Positions 1 to 8,911 are shown, counted from the first letter of the stretch. The stretch: 64,000 bases of DNA from Sandaracinaceae bacterium (GCA_016706685.1 JADJJE010000003.1:124001-188000); one strand, 5' to 3'. The notes: generated by a model from the sequence alone, not told the origin. Program-made: numbers and translations.

Positions 1-240
1 AGGGGGCTTCGCCGTTTCTCCACAAGTGTCGGGCCGTTTCGCGCGGGGCGTGTCCTGCGACGGTGCTTTCACAGAGCGAACAGCGCTCGGCCCGATTGGC
101 CAGCAGCCTCCGCGGGTCGCGCTGTCCATCACCGGGTGGAAGGCTCCCGAGGAGCGACGAAAACTGCTCCCTTGGGATGGGGCGAACCGCTGTGTGGGGC
201 GCGTCATAGCGAGCGTCGACGGGTGGCCGTCCCAGCGGAA
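1..240. other. Left-edge stretch with no supported gene
   Basis: This is the sequence downstream of the RtcR-like gene that ends at 241. Open frames here run antisense into that gene and show no recognisable protein pattern. I see no tRNA, repeat or clear terminator. The next gene of the island may lie just outside the window. Confidence 0.5.
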
Positions 241-2031
241 TTACTCGACGTCTGGGTTCGAGCGTCCGCTCCTCCGGCCTCTCGTCGGCGCTATTGCCAC
301 GTCCCACTTCTCCATCTTCGCGTTGAACGTGCGGGCGGGCATGCCGAGCAACTCGGCAGCCTTGGCACCACTGCCGCCGACCGCGTGCGCCGCAACCAGC
401 AGACGACGCTCCCACTCGTTCACCGCCACGGCCGCCTGAAGGATCGTACCCGCGTCCCGTACCTCCCGCATGTAGTCCTCGCACCGCGCGACGGTCGGCA
501 GTTCATCGACAAGCGAGGTCGCCGGACCAGCACCCAGTTCTGCGTCTGCGCGTTCATCCTTGCGAAGACGGTCGAGTTCGACCCGCACGAGTTCCTCCTT
601 CAACGAGAGGAACCGGCCCTTCGCGAGACCTCCAACTAGCAGACGACGAGCCAGCTTCTCGAGGTCACGGAAGTTGCCTGCGAGGCGCATGGCGCTGATG
701 GCTCGCTCGATGCGGGCGTGGTGAGGCTGGAACTCGGCGACAAGCTCGTCGACACGAGCGGAACCACTCCCCCGACCGACCGCGCGCGCAGGATCGCGTT
801 GAGCAAGCTCCTCGCAAGCGCGCCGCACGACGGACTTCCAGATGTCGCCGAGGTCCTCGCGGCAGTCACGCAGGTCCGGTAGCTCGATTACGAGGTCGGA
901 GATGCGGTCTAGGAAATCGGGCGTGAGCTTCTCGCGGAGCGTGTTGCGCTGCTGGTTCGTGGCAGCGATGAGCCTGAACTTCGCGGCGAACGACTTGTCG
1001 CCTCCGACACGGCGGATGCTGCCGTTGCGCTGGAGGGCGACGAGCAGCAGCCCCTGCGCCTGGGGATCCATCCAATGGATCTCGTCTAGGAAAACGCAGT
1101 CATCGGCCGCCTTCTCCAGGAGGCCAGCTTCGTCCTTCATCGCAGTGCTGTGAGCGCCCTTCACATGCCCGAAGAGGGCGCTCCTCAGCATGTTCGCGTC
1201 GCCGCGAAACTCGGCGCAGTTGAGGTGGAAGTCCCAGTCGGACGGGGCCTTCGCGGTCCAGTCGCGAAAGCCAGCGCGCAGACGTCGCGCAACTTCGGTC
1301 TTGCCCGTACCTCTCGCGCCGATGATGAGGACCGGGAACGGGACACCACTGTACTGCTTGACGAGCGACGCGACCTCGCGAAGGCGTGGCGAACGAGCAT
1401 GGTCGAGGCTCCAGGCGGCACGTCCTACGACGTCGTCGAGCTCGGTTGGGGTCGCTGCGAGCTCGGCGAGCAGGTTCCAAGGAACCTCTCGCACCACGTC
1501 GTTCGCGCCGCGCCGCTTGCTACGAGGTGTCCCGTGGAATGCACGCACTTGATCGCCTGCGAGCCGGGCTTGAAGTGCGAGGAGCATCACCGTCTGCGCT
1601 GCGGGCGTGCCCGGGCTGAGGTTCACGACGAGTTCCGAGCGTGGGTTCTCGCGGCGAATGCCGACAAGCGCGCGCGCGGTGAAGAGAAAGAGTTCTCGAT
1701 GATCGGTAGGAGGAGCATCGGTCTCCCACCAGATGAGCTTCACCTCGGGCCCGTTTCCCTGCTGGTGAATGGCTGCCACCAGTTCCTCTGCGACGTCCAC
1801 TTCACGAGGATGGACACGGCGCTCACCTGGCTCTGGTGCCCTGGGGCGTCGCACGAACACGTAGTGCTTCTTGATGCGCCCTGCGATCGGTGATGCGGGA
1901 TTGAAGAGGAACTCCAGCGTCGGCCCGGCCGTCTTCTCGCCCTCGCGCTCCAGATAGGTGCCATCTTTTTGGCGCTCGTAGGGGTCGTTGTTGAACGACA
2001 CCCACGACACGCCAATCGTGCTCGTCGTCAT
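241..2031 (-). CDS. RtcR-like sigma-54 activator family AAA+ protein with CARF-type sensor domain
   Basis: The 596-aa protein has the RtcR layout. Residues 1-185 form a CARF/RtcR-like sensor with the typical NLSPGTPAAQ stretch at 137-146. A sigma-54-interaction AAA+ module follows, with Walker A GARGTGKT at 238-245 and Walker B CVFLDEI at 312-318. A Fis-type helix-turn-helix lies at about 545-575. In E. coli, RtcR senses RNA damage products through its CARF domain and activates sigma-54 transcription of rtcBA. Here the GAFTGA loop that contacts sigma-54 reads GAHSTA (292-297), so normal activator function is uncertain. The gene is last in a coupled five-gene operon, and its ATG overlaps the stop of the PLD gene (ATGA at 2028-2031). 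I infer that it controls its own operon from the promoter near 8244-8260. No rtcA or rtcB is visible. Confidence 0.85.
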   Translation of the reverse strand: MTTSTIGVSWVSFNNDPYERQKDGTYLEREGEKTAGPTLEFLFNPASPIAGRIKKHYVFVRRPRAPEPGERRVHPREVDVAEELVAAIHQQGNGPEVKLIWWETDAPPTDHRELFLFTARALVGIRRENPRSELVVNLSPGTPAAQTVMLLALQARLAGDQVRAFHGTPRSKRRGANDVVREVPWNLLAELAATPTELDDVVGRAAWSLDHARSPRLREVASLVKQYSGVPFPVLIIGARGTGKTEVARRLRAGFRDWTAKAPSDWDFHLNCAEFRGDANMLRSALFGHVKGAHSTAMKDEAGLLEKAADDCVFLDEIHWMDPQAQGLLLVALQRNGSIRRVGGDKSFAAKFRLIAATNQQRNTLREKLTPDFLDRISDLVIELPDLRDCREDLGDIWKSVVRRACEELAQRDPARAVGRGSGSARVDELVAEFQPHHARIERAISAMRLAGNFRDLEKLARRLLVGGLAKGRFLSLKEELVRVELDRLRKDERADAELGAGPATSLVDELPTVARCEDYMREVRDAGTILQAAVAVNEWERRLLVAAHAVGGSGAKAAELLGMPARTFNAKMEKWDVAIAPTRGRRSGRSNPDVE

Positions 2032-3677
2032 CGTCGCCTTCCTCTCTTGCCGCGTCCCTGGTGCTGTTGCTGTCGCGGCCCACGGTCTTGGTCGCGTGGA
2101 GGTGTTGGTGGACTAACGATTCGGAGAACGCTGGCCGCGAGCCAGCCCTTGCTCCGGCTCCCCATGAGCCCCTGAACAGAGCGCGCGCGAAGCATCTCGA
2201 GCGTGCGGCTCGGCTCGTGGATGCGAACGTCCAGCAGGAGTTCGTCGGCGCACCGGAGAACCAGGCCGCCCGGAACCTCCAGCAACTCGACTGCGTTGCG
2301 CGAGAGCGCGTTGACGGTATGCGCAAGTGACACGCCGGGCGACAGGCGCAGCGTCCACGCGCCGGCCAGCGCCGAGGGTTGGCCAGCCTCAACCAACTCA
2401 CGCGCCGACGGCGCTAGAAGGGCGGCATGCGTAGCGCGTCTCATCACGTCTCCGGTCCACGCGGCGACCGCCGAAGCAACGCCTGCGTCCTCGACGATCA
2501 CACCGACCTCGATGCCATTGTCCCAGCCGTGCTTCGACTCGAGGTTCCCGGTCCAGAGGAGAACGACCTCGCCGTCGGCGACGATCGACTTCGTGTGTGT
2601 TCGGCGATGCCCATGAAGATGCACGCGGTCGGGCGCAAGGCCGACCAGCCACGCGAGCGATACGCGCTGCGCCTCGACATGGTTGCGGGGCTGGACGAGC
2701 AGGTCGACGCGGACGTTGCGAGCGATGGCCCGCCCAAGCGCAGCTCCGATGGGGTGGCCCTCCATCCCCATGAAGCTGTACGTCGCGATGGAGAGGTGGT
2801 CGTTCGCGCGGTCGATGACCTCAATCGCCGCGCCGAGAAGAGACGTTTCATGGCGACGCAGCGTGGTCACTGGGCGAACGTGACCGACGCCCTCGAGCGC
2901 GCGCCACGACGGAACGCGTGGCGCGCCGAGGGAGTGAACGTCAAGGCGCGCCCCAGGCGTCGACTCGAGAGTCGAGAGATACTGCCACACGTGCGCAAAG
3001 AGCCGACCGTATTCACGAGCAGCTCGTGGTTCGCCGAGGACCAGGCCGTCCTCGGGGTTCGACTCGTACGCTTCCTGCGTCGCGTTCGCGGAGGTGACGA
3101 CGGCGATCTCATCGTCGACCACGCAGAACTTGGCGTGGCAATCCTCGGCGCTTCGAAGCCACACGCCCGCATGAGCCAGTCGCTGCAGGTGATCCTCGTG
3201 ACGCTTCGCGCGGTCCTGCAGCTTCGCCGTATTCGCGTCGACATCCGCGTCCAGTTCGAGCACCTCCGCACGGAGGTGCTTGCCAAGAGCCGTCAGCACG
3301 TACACCCCGCCGTGCAATCGCTCGGCTGCATCGCAGAGAGCGCGCACGACCTCGTCATCGGCGAAGAGGAAGCTGCAGAAAAGGACTTTGTGCTTTGCCT
3401 CGGAGATCTGCTCGATGAGCGCGTTTCGGATGTGTGACGTACGAGTGAGGTCGTCCGTCGAGACGTGGAGGATGTCTGTTCGCCTCGTGTCCTGAACACG
3501 GTGGGGGAGCGGTTGCCTTGACGACGACGGGACAAACATGACGCCAGCTACTCGCTGGTTGCCGAGGTTCACGGTCGGCTCGTTGCTCTGCTTCCCGTCC
3601 TCGCCCTTCGATTCTCCTTGGCGGGTCGGATCGACTAATCCGTCGGGACGCGGTTTGGTCGCCATCTGGTCACTCAT
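2028..3677 (-). CDS. Phospholipase D-like protein with two HKD motifs (putative nuclease)
   Basis: The 549-aa protein carries two HxKxxxxD motifs. The first is H181/K183/D188 (HAKFCVVDD) followed by SAN, and the second is H361/K363/D368 (HTKSIVAD) followed by TGN. This is the full bilobed arrangement in which both motifs build one active site. PLD-family proteins in defence loci (for example DrmC of DISARM and the PLD of Dnd/helicase modules) act as nucleases, whereas lipid hydrolysis would be expected of membrane enzymes. No signal peptide or membrane segment is visible, which favours a cytosolic nuclease. The N-terminal 60 residues are polar and probably disordered. Coupled by ATGA overlaps to both neighbours, it sits downstream of an SF1 helicase and an unknown protein. 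The substrate is not known. Confidence 0.85.
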   Translation of the reverse strand: MSDQMATKPRPDGLVDPTRQGESKGEDGKQSNEPTVNLGNQRVAGVMFVPSSSRQPLPHRVQDTRRTDILHVSTDDLTRTSHIRNALIEQISEAKHKVLFCSFLFADDEVVRALCDAAERLHGGVYVLTALGKHLRAEVLELDADVDANTAKLQDRAKRHEDHLQRLAHAGVWLRSAEDCHAKFCVVDDEIAVVTSANATQEAYESNPEDGLVLGEPRAAREYGRLFAHVWQYLSTLESTPGARLDVHSLGAPRVPSWRALEGVGHVRPVTTLRRHETSLLGAAIEVIDRANDHLSIATYSFMGMEGHPIGAALGRAIARNVRVDLLVQPRNHVEAQRVSLAWLVGLAPDRVHLHGHRRTHTKSIVADGEVVLLWTGNLESKHGWDNGIEVGVIVEDAGVASAVAAWTGDVMRRATHAALLAPSARELVEAGQPSALAGAWTLRLSPGVSLAHTVNALSRNAVELLEVPGGLVLRCADELLLDVRIHEPSRTLEMLRARSVQGLMGSRSKGWLAASVLRIVSPPTPPRDQDRGPRQQQHQGRGKRGRRR

Positions 3678-5098
3678 CTCGCCACCTCCTCACGCTCGTA
3701 CGGGGTGACGAGGTCACGATGACGACGCCGCATGCAGAGCGCCGCGCGGAGTTCGGCTCGTCGCCACAGGTTCATCGCTGCCTCATCCACAGATGGGAGT
3801 CCAGGGTTCTGGCCCCAGTACGTGATCAAGCTCGTCGCGACGTTCGCGCAGGTCCCATCGAAGTCGCGCCGCAGAGAGGCATCGCGTCGATGCAGGAACG
3901 CGTAGAAGGCCTCGCGCCCCGCCTCGAGGCTCGAAGGCATCGCGTGAGCGCGGATGCCCACCCACCAGTTCGGGGCCAACGCGGGAAGAAACGTGTCCTC
4001 GGGGCTGTCTGCGTCGCCGAGGAGGCTGGGGAGCAACGCTCCGTCGCATGGCAGCGAGAACGCGCCATCGCCACGGAGCGCGCTCGGCGCCGGAAGCTGC
4101 ACGTCCGCCTCGAGCGTGGACAGCAGGTTCGAAAGGCCGCACAGGTTCTGGCCGAGAAGCTGCGGCGCGGCGAGGTGCGGGCAGTCTTGCGTCTGCTCCT
4201 GCTGGCGCAGGTATGCGCGCCAGTGGAGCCCATCCGCGTCGGATGAAGGGAACCCAGCGATGATGAGCAGCGCCAACTGCTGCTCCTGCCTACCGTTGTT
4301 CCGACGTTCGAGTTGGCGGACCTCCCACTGCGTGCCGGGATCGATGCCGACGAACTGCCCAGGAAAGCCTCGGATGCTCTCCCCAATCCCGCACGCGGCA
4401 GCGCGCTCCGCGCCGGGCAACCCGAACGTCGCATCGAGCACGCGGAACGCTTCGGGAACACGGTCAGGCTCGAGCGGCTTCGCTCGGCGATGCTGTGTGT
4501 GCTTCTGCGTCTTCTCGTTGACGACGCCAAGGAATAGCAGGGGCTCGGCCATGAAGATCAGCCGCGCAGGGCGAACGCGTCGCTGCGCGACGGCTCCTCG
4601 TTCGAGCGCCTGGGCGCCGCCAGCGCTCAGGCGGAACAACGGGGAGGTGGACGCGCGTGACTCCCGGAGCTTGCGGGCGGCCGTCGTGAGACGGACCGGC
4701 GACGCTAGGGTCTCGGCCGGCGCCACATTCGACCCGAACAAGCGCCGGAAGAATCCGCCGATCCCCGAGTCCACCGCTGCCGGCTGGGCTAGCGGTGGGG
4801 CGTCGTCGCGCTCTTCGAGGAGTCCTTCGTCGACCAGGCGGCGCGCGAGCCCTTCCGAGACGTCCTCACCCAGCCCCAGGTACGCATCGACGTCAGCGGG
4901 CGACATCTGGCCGAGCGCGCGAGCCAGTGCCAAGGTGGCCCAGTCGCTCGCCGGGAGCTTCGCTTCGACAGCGAACTCGAGGCCCGCGAACTCGACCTCG
5001 AGGACCGGCACCTCGCGCGCTAGCACCACGGTCGGAAGCCCTGGGGCACCGGCGTCTGCAAGTGACGCGGCGACGGCTTTGAGCTCCGGCGTTCTCAT
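3674..5098 (-). CDS. Unrecognised protein of the helicase-PLD operon
   Basis: I do not recognise this 474-aa protein. The ATG at 5098 is chosen because it overlaps the helicase stop codon in a TCATGA junction; a longer frame to 5125 is open but would run back into the helicase gene. The N-terminal 100 residues are rich in short hydrophobic helices and end in a pattern (LARRLVDEGLLEE) that could be a winged helix. The remainder is globular, with a conserved-looking PHLAAPQLLGQNLCGLSNLL segment and an arginine-rich C-terminus. There is no signal peptide, membrane span or catalytic signature. Its fixed place between helicase and PLD nuclease suggests that it is a dedicated component of that system, perhaps a substrate adaptor. 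That is inference from context only. Confidence 0.75.
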   Translation of the reverse strand: MRTPELKAVAASLADAGAPGLPTVVLAREVPVLEVEFAGLEFAVEAKLPASDWATLALARALGQMSPADVDAYLGLGEDVSEGLARRLVDEGLLEERDDAPPLAQPAAVDSGIGGFFRRLFGSNVAPAETLASPVRLTTAARKLRESRASTSPLFRLSAGGAQALERGAVAQRRVRPARLIFMAEPLLFLGVVNEKTQKHTQHRRAKPLEPDRVPEAFRVLDATFGLPGAERAAACGIGESIRGFPGQFVGIDPGTQWEVRQLERRNNGRQEQQLALLIIAGFPSSDADGLHWRAYLRQQEQTQDCPHLAAPQLLGQNLCGLSNLLSTLEADVQLPAPSALRGDGAFSLPCDGALLPSLLGDADSPEDTFLPALAPNWWVGIRAHAMPSSLEAGREAFYAFLHRRDASLRRDFDGTCANVATSLITYWGQNPGLPSVDEAAMNLWRRAELRAALCMRRRHRDLVTPYEREEVAR

Positions 5099-7894
5099 GA
5101 CCCACCTCCGAGCGTACGGCCCCACTTCTTCTTGTGCTCGCTGGTCTCGTAGAGCCGGACCAACAGGTCTCCGGGCTGTCGACGCCGCCCCCCCTCCTGC
5201 CCCGCAAGTGTAGTGGAGTCACCGATGACGATCCGCTTGTGGCGGGCGCGCGTGACTGCGACGTTCAGGCGGTTGAGATTGTCGACGTGACCGCGCCGAC
5301 CCTTCGGGTTGCTTCGGGTCGTGCAGAGGATGATGAGGTCCTTCTCTCGCCCTTGGAACCGGTCGACGATGCTCACGTGGATGTCGATCGGCGCCCCGTT
5401 TGCGGCGGGACTCTTCCAGCGCCGACGCCAAGGGTCGGTGCCGCTCGCGACCTCGCGGAAGATCGCGTCACGAAGCTGGAACGCCTGCTTCAAGTAGAAT
5501 GAGGTCACGCCGATCTCGAATGGTGCATCGACGCCGCGACCACGCTCTCTTGGGTCGCCACGCCAGCTCTGCACCGCCCACGCGGCGCACGCTTCGACGA
5601 GTTCGACGGCGATCTCAACCTCGAGCGGGTTGATGTAGTCACCGCCCGACCAGTCCCGATCTCGAGGGGTGCTCGTAGCGACGCACTGCCGGTGCATACG
5701 CTGTGTCGACCCAGATTGCCGGCGCCTCGAGGCTCGGGATGTCGAGACCGAGCTTCGACGTCTCGGGCGCAGACGGGTAGTCGCCTCCGTACACCAGCTC
5801 CGAAGAGAACGCCGCCAATGCGGGAGCCATACGGTGCTGAAAGTTCAGCCGCACCGCGCGGCTCTCAGGAAGGCTCGTGAGGTGCTCGAACACGCTCGGC
5901 AACGCGAGCGCCTGCAGTTCGAGGAGCTCGGCGCCGAGGCGCAAGACGGCTCCCTTGCCACCGTCGCCTTCGGCACCAGAACGCGAGGTCGTGCGGTATG
6001 CCTCGCGCCACTTGTCCGCGTCGGCGCCGAGCGCGACCAGCTCCTCGAAACCAGCGTCGTTGACCTCGAAGTGACTCGTCAGCTCCTCGATCAAATCGCT
6101 CCACGCGTACTTCACGCGCTCGGGGTCGGGGTGCATGCGGTTGTCGAAGTGCTGCCGAAGCCGTGTGCTCAACTCGCGCACCCAGGCTGCGTCGGGCTCG
6201 TCGATGCCGGCGCGCTTGACTCGCTCGGAGACGACGGCTTCCAACTCGCCGAGGTCGACGTAGGGTGCAAGCTGGCGGTGGTCGCCCACGAGAATCCACT
6301 TTCGGGCGCGGGCCGCAGGCACAAGGAAGTCCGTGATGGTGGCCTTGCTGGCTTCATCGAGGATCATGACGTCGAAGACAACCTCGACCTCGCGGAACTC
6401 CCTGGCCATGGCGATGCCGATCGGCGTCGCGCACACGAGGTTCGCGTTCAGCAGCAGGAGCGTGCCGACCTCTTCGTCGTTGGCGATGCGCGCCGCCCAC
6501 TCACGCTGGACGGAGGCGACGGGATCATCAGCAGGGACGTCACTCGTCGCCAGGCGCAGGCCCATCGCCAGATGGCGCGTCAGATCCTTGCTACGATTCT
6601 GCAGAAGGAAGCGATGCGCCTGCTCCTCGACGTTGTTCTGAGATCCGAGCCGGATCGCGGTGACGCCTGGCCGGTCGCCCACGCGCTCGAGCACGTTGTC
6701 GAGAGCGACGTGGGTCGGGGCTACGAGGAGGACGCGCTGTCCTTGCCGCACGAGTTCCTCGACGATCCCGCAAATGACCGTCGTCTTGCCGGTCCCCGGC
6801 GGGCCATGGATGAGCGCGATGTCCGGGGTGTTCAATGCAAGCGTCTTCGCCTCGTGCTGACGGGACCGCTCGTCGTGAGCCGTGAGGACTTCAGGCGAGG
6901 CGAGCGGCTGGAGCGACTCCGGGCGCGTCAACGCTTCGAGCAAACGGCCATGCGCCTCGTCCGTACCCATCGCGATGGTGTCGAGGGCCTCCCGCATGCG
7001 CCTCAAGGAGTCATCGCCGGGCCGAACCTTCAGCTCGCCCTGCGCCACGAGTTCGTTCCGGTCGTCATCACCGTCTAGCGTGAGCACGTCACCGTCGTCT
7101 GAGACGTCGACGATGGGGAGCGTCTTGAGCTGCTCCCCTACGGTCGGCACCTGGAGCAGAGTCCCGGGCCTCGTGAAGGCACGCGGCCAGGCGTCGCCAT
7201 CGGCGGTGCGAACACGAACAGGGGAGCGTTCGAGCAGCTCGTACCTCGCGCGAGGCGTCGACGAGACCGCGTGATTGCGCAGCGCCTCCAGGTAGCGCCG
7301 AACGCCGGTGATGAAGTCGCGGTCCTCGTTGGCCTCGCGCTCCACGTCTCGCGGGTCCACGCGAACTCGAACTCGAGTCTGATGAGCGATGAGCGTACAC
7401 ATGCCCTTCGTGTCGAAGTTGAGATCGGCACCGCTCCCGAAGTTGGCGACCAGCAGGCGCGCGCACGGTGCGCGGCGCGGCTTGAGTACGCCAAGTACCA
7501 GCAGTCCGCCGCCATCACGAGCCGGGACGCAGCGAAGTGACCAGCGAGCCGTCGACAGGATGACCGAGAAGTCCTGAGGAGGAAGGTCTCCCACGCTGCA
7601 CCGAGCGAGCACCTCGGGGTCGTCTCCCATCTCGGGCCAGCGCCATCGGCCTTCGCTGCCGCGCACCTCGAGCCACGTCCAGACGTGCGTGGCGTTCATG
7701 GAGTCGATGAGCTCTGGGCGGGTCAAGCCAGGGTCGGCCTCCGCGATCTGCCCGTCGGCGCGAGGCGTGAAGATCAGTGGAACGGTGCGTGTGACTCGGA
7801 TGGTCCCGGCGAGGCCGAGCCGGGCCTGCCCCACGACACGTGGGAGCGGGATGCCGAGGCGCTCGGCGAGTTGAGCGATGCGTTGAGCGAGCAT
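5095..7894 (-). pseudogene. SF1 (UPF1/DNA2-like) helicase interrupted by a frameshift
   Basis: The reading frame begins at ATG 7894, which overlaps the upstream stop (TGATG). It carries helicase motifs up to a premature TGA at 5639: Walker A GPPGTGKT at residues 364-371, motif II DEAS at 513-516, motif III VGDHRQLAP, and the QHRM motif. The continuation, with motif V (VDRFQGREKD) and motif VI (LNVAVTRARH), is in the +1 frame and reads through to the stop at 5095. The two frames overlap at 5639-5697, so the break lies there, between the IWVDT stretch and the INPLE stretch that adjoin in intact relatives. Restored, the protein would be about 930 aa, with an N-terminal region of about 350 aa before the helicase core. 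The neighbouring genes look intact, so this may be an assembly error, a recent inactivation or, less likely, programmed frameshifting. Confidence 0.8.
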
Positions 7895-8220
7895 CAGGCA
7901 GCCCTCCGCGTTCGACGACCAGGGCGCATCTGGCTCTTGCGGCGAAGGAACCGCCACGCGTCGTTTCTGCGGTAGCAGGTGACCAGGGCGCCATTGTCCC
8001 CGGCGATGATAATCCACCCCTCGGCGCGAGCGGCTTCCTCGCTGTCCTGCAGGTCGCTGGGGAGGTCGCGCCAGACCAGCGTGATGTGGGTTGCCCCGGC
8101 CGCGCGCGTCTCGGTCCCCCACGTCATGAGGAACTCCTCGACGTCGGATCGAAGAGCGCGCTCGGAAGCGCGGGTTTTGTAGTGCTGCGTGGGTCGACAA
8201 TCGGCTTCGTAGGTGAGCAT
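7894..8220 (-). CDS. Small hypothetical protein leading the helicase-PLD operon
   Basis: The 108-aa protein starts at ATG 8220, six bases after a strong GGAGG ribosome-binding site (8227-8231). Its stop overlaps the helicase start as TGATG. A helical N-terminus (SERALRSDVEEFL) is followed by a beta-rich half with WIIIAGDNGALVTCYRR, a fold pattern reminiscent of small barnase-like or DUF4258-type proteins. The tail is very basic. I cannot assign a family. As first gene of the operon it could be a small regulator, toxin-like protein or nucleic-acid-binding accessory; none of these is shown by the sequence. Confidence 0.75.
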   Translation of the reverse strand: MLTYEADCRPTQHYKTRASERALRSDVEEFLMTWGTETRAAGATHITLVWRDLPSDLQDSEEAARAEGWIIIAGDNGALVTCYRRNDAWRFLRRKSQMRPGRRTRRAA

Positions 8221-8243
8221 GGTGAACCTCCACAGCGGCCCAT

Positions 8244-8260
8244 CTCAAAGAGAGTGCCAA
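8244..8260 (-). promoter_or_regulatory. Candidate sigma-54 promoter of the helicase-PLD-RtcR operon
   Basis: Read on the minus strand the site is TTGGCACTCTCTTTGAG. The -24 element TTGGCAC is perfect and the GG-N10 spacing is correct. The -12 element reads TTTGA where the consensus has TTGC, one base off. The predicted start at about 8233 would give a 13-base leader containing the GGAGG site used by the first gene. The last gene of the operon is an RtcR-type sigma-54 activator, which fits. Confidence 0.55.
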
Positions 8261-8339
8261 CCGACGAAGCCGCTGGAATTAGGGCGCTTGGCGTCGAGTC
8301 GAAGTTCACATGAGCACTATACCGCTGATTGGCAGGCAA

Positions 8340-8370
8340 ATAAGTGCCGACTACCAAGCACGGCACAAAT
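8340..8370. promoter_or_regulatory. Inverted repeat, possible upstream activator site for the sigma-54 promoter
   Basis: The arms GTGCCG (8344-8349) and CGGCAC (8361-8366) are separated by 11 bases; extending to 10-base arms gives 8 of 10 matching positions. The dyad centre is about 122 bases upstream of the predicted start at 8233, within the usual range for an enhancer site bound by a sigma-54 activator. It also lies 158 bases upstream of the divergent gene at 8528. Confidence 0.4.
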
Positions 8371-8527
8371 CAGCCCACGCGTCGGCCGATTCCAGCGCGA
8401 CGGGCTCGATGTACCGAAGCCAGATGGCGCAATTTCAACGACTTGCGGCGACCCTGGGCGTCGGCATGGGACGTGCGAAGGACCCCACCAGCTGCGATGG
8501 AGCAGCCCCAAGAGGAACCAGACCACG

Positions 8528-8911
8528 ATGCTCACCAAAACCAAGACCACCGCCCTCACGACGAACCAGAAGGTCCACGGAATCGTTCACACCGCCGCCA
8601 CCGCTGCCGCCGCGGTTGGCGCCGGCCTCGCGCAGCTGCCCGGCTCGGACGCTCCGGTGCTCGCGGGCATCCAGACGACGATGATCATCGCCATCGCTCA
8701 CGAGCACAACGCGCAGATCACCAAGGCCGCTGCCGCGGACCTCCTGCTGACGTTTGCTGCGACCCACGTCGGGCGCGGCATCAGCCAGTGGCTTGTCGGC
8801 TGGGTGCCAGCGTGGGGCAACGCGATCAACGCCTCGACCGCGGTTGCACTGACGGAGGCGGTGGGTTGGGCCGCCGACGCCTACTTCGGCGAGGAGCAGG
8901 CTGCAGCCTGA
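8528..8911 (+). CDS. Small DUF697-like membrane protein
   Basis: The 127-aa protein, from ATG 8528, has two hydrophobic segments (about residues 20-40 and 85-110). The pattern LPGSDAPVLAGIQTTMI, followed by a WVPAWGNAINA stretch, matches the general form of DUF697 proteins (PIP-D-P-L-x-x-Q-x-x-M then P-x-x-G). In other bacteria DUF697 domains sit on YcjF/GTPase-type membrane proteins; here the domain stands alone. A GAGG sequence is 12 bases upstream. The gene is divergent from the helicase operon and convergent with the gene ending at 9014. The 307 bases before it contain the sigma-54 promoter and the dyad described separately and no other gene I can support. Its role is unknown. Confidence 0.65.
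   Translation: MLTKTKTTALTTNQKVHGIVHTAATAAAAVGAGLAQLPGSDAPVLAGIQTTMIIAIAHEHNAQITKAAAADLLLTFAATHVGRGISQWLVGWVPAWGNAINASTAVALTEAVGWAADAYFGEEQAAA

Noticed and set aside
5639..5697. Programmed frameshifting in the helicase
   Set aside because: No slippery heptamer or downstream structure is obvious; only a CCCC run is present, so an indel is simpler.
8336..8348. Second sigma-54-like GG...GC pair on the minus strand
   Set aside because: Spacing between GG and GC is nine bases rather than ten, so the site at 8244-8260 is preferred.
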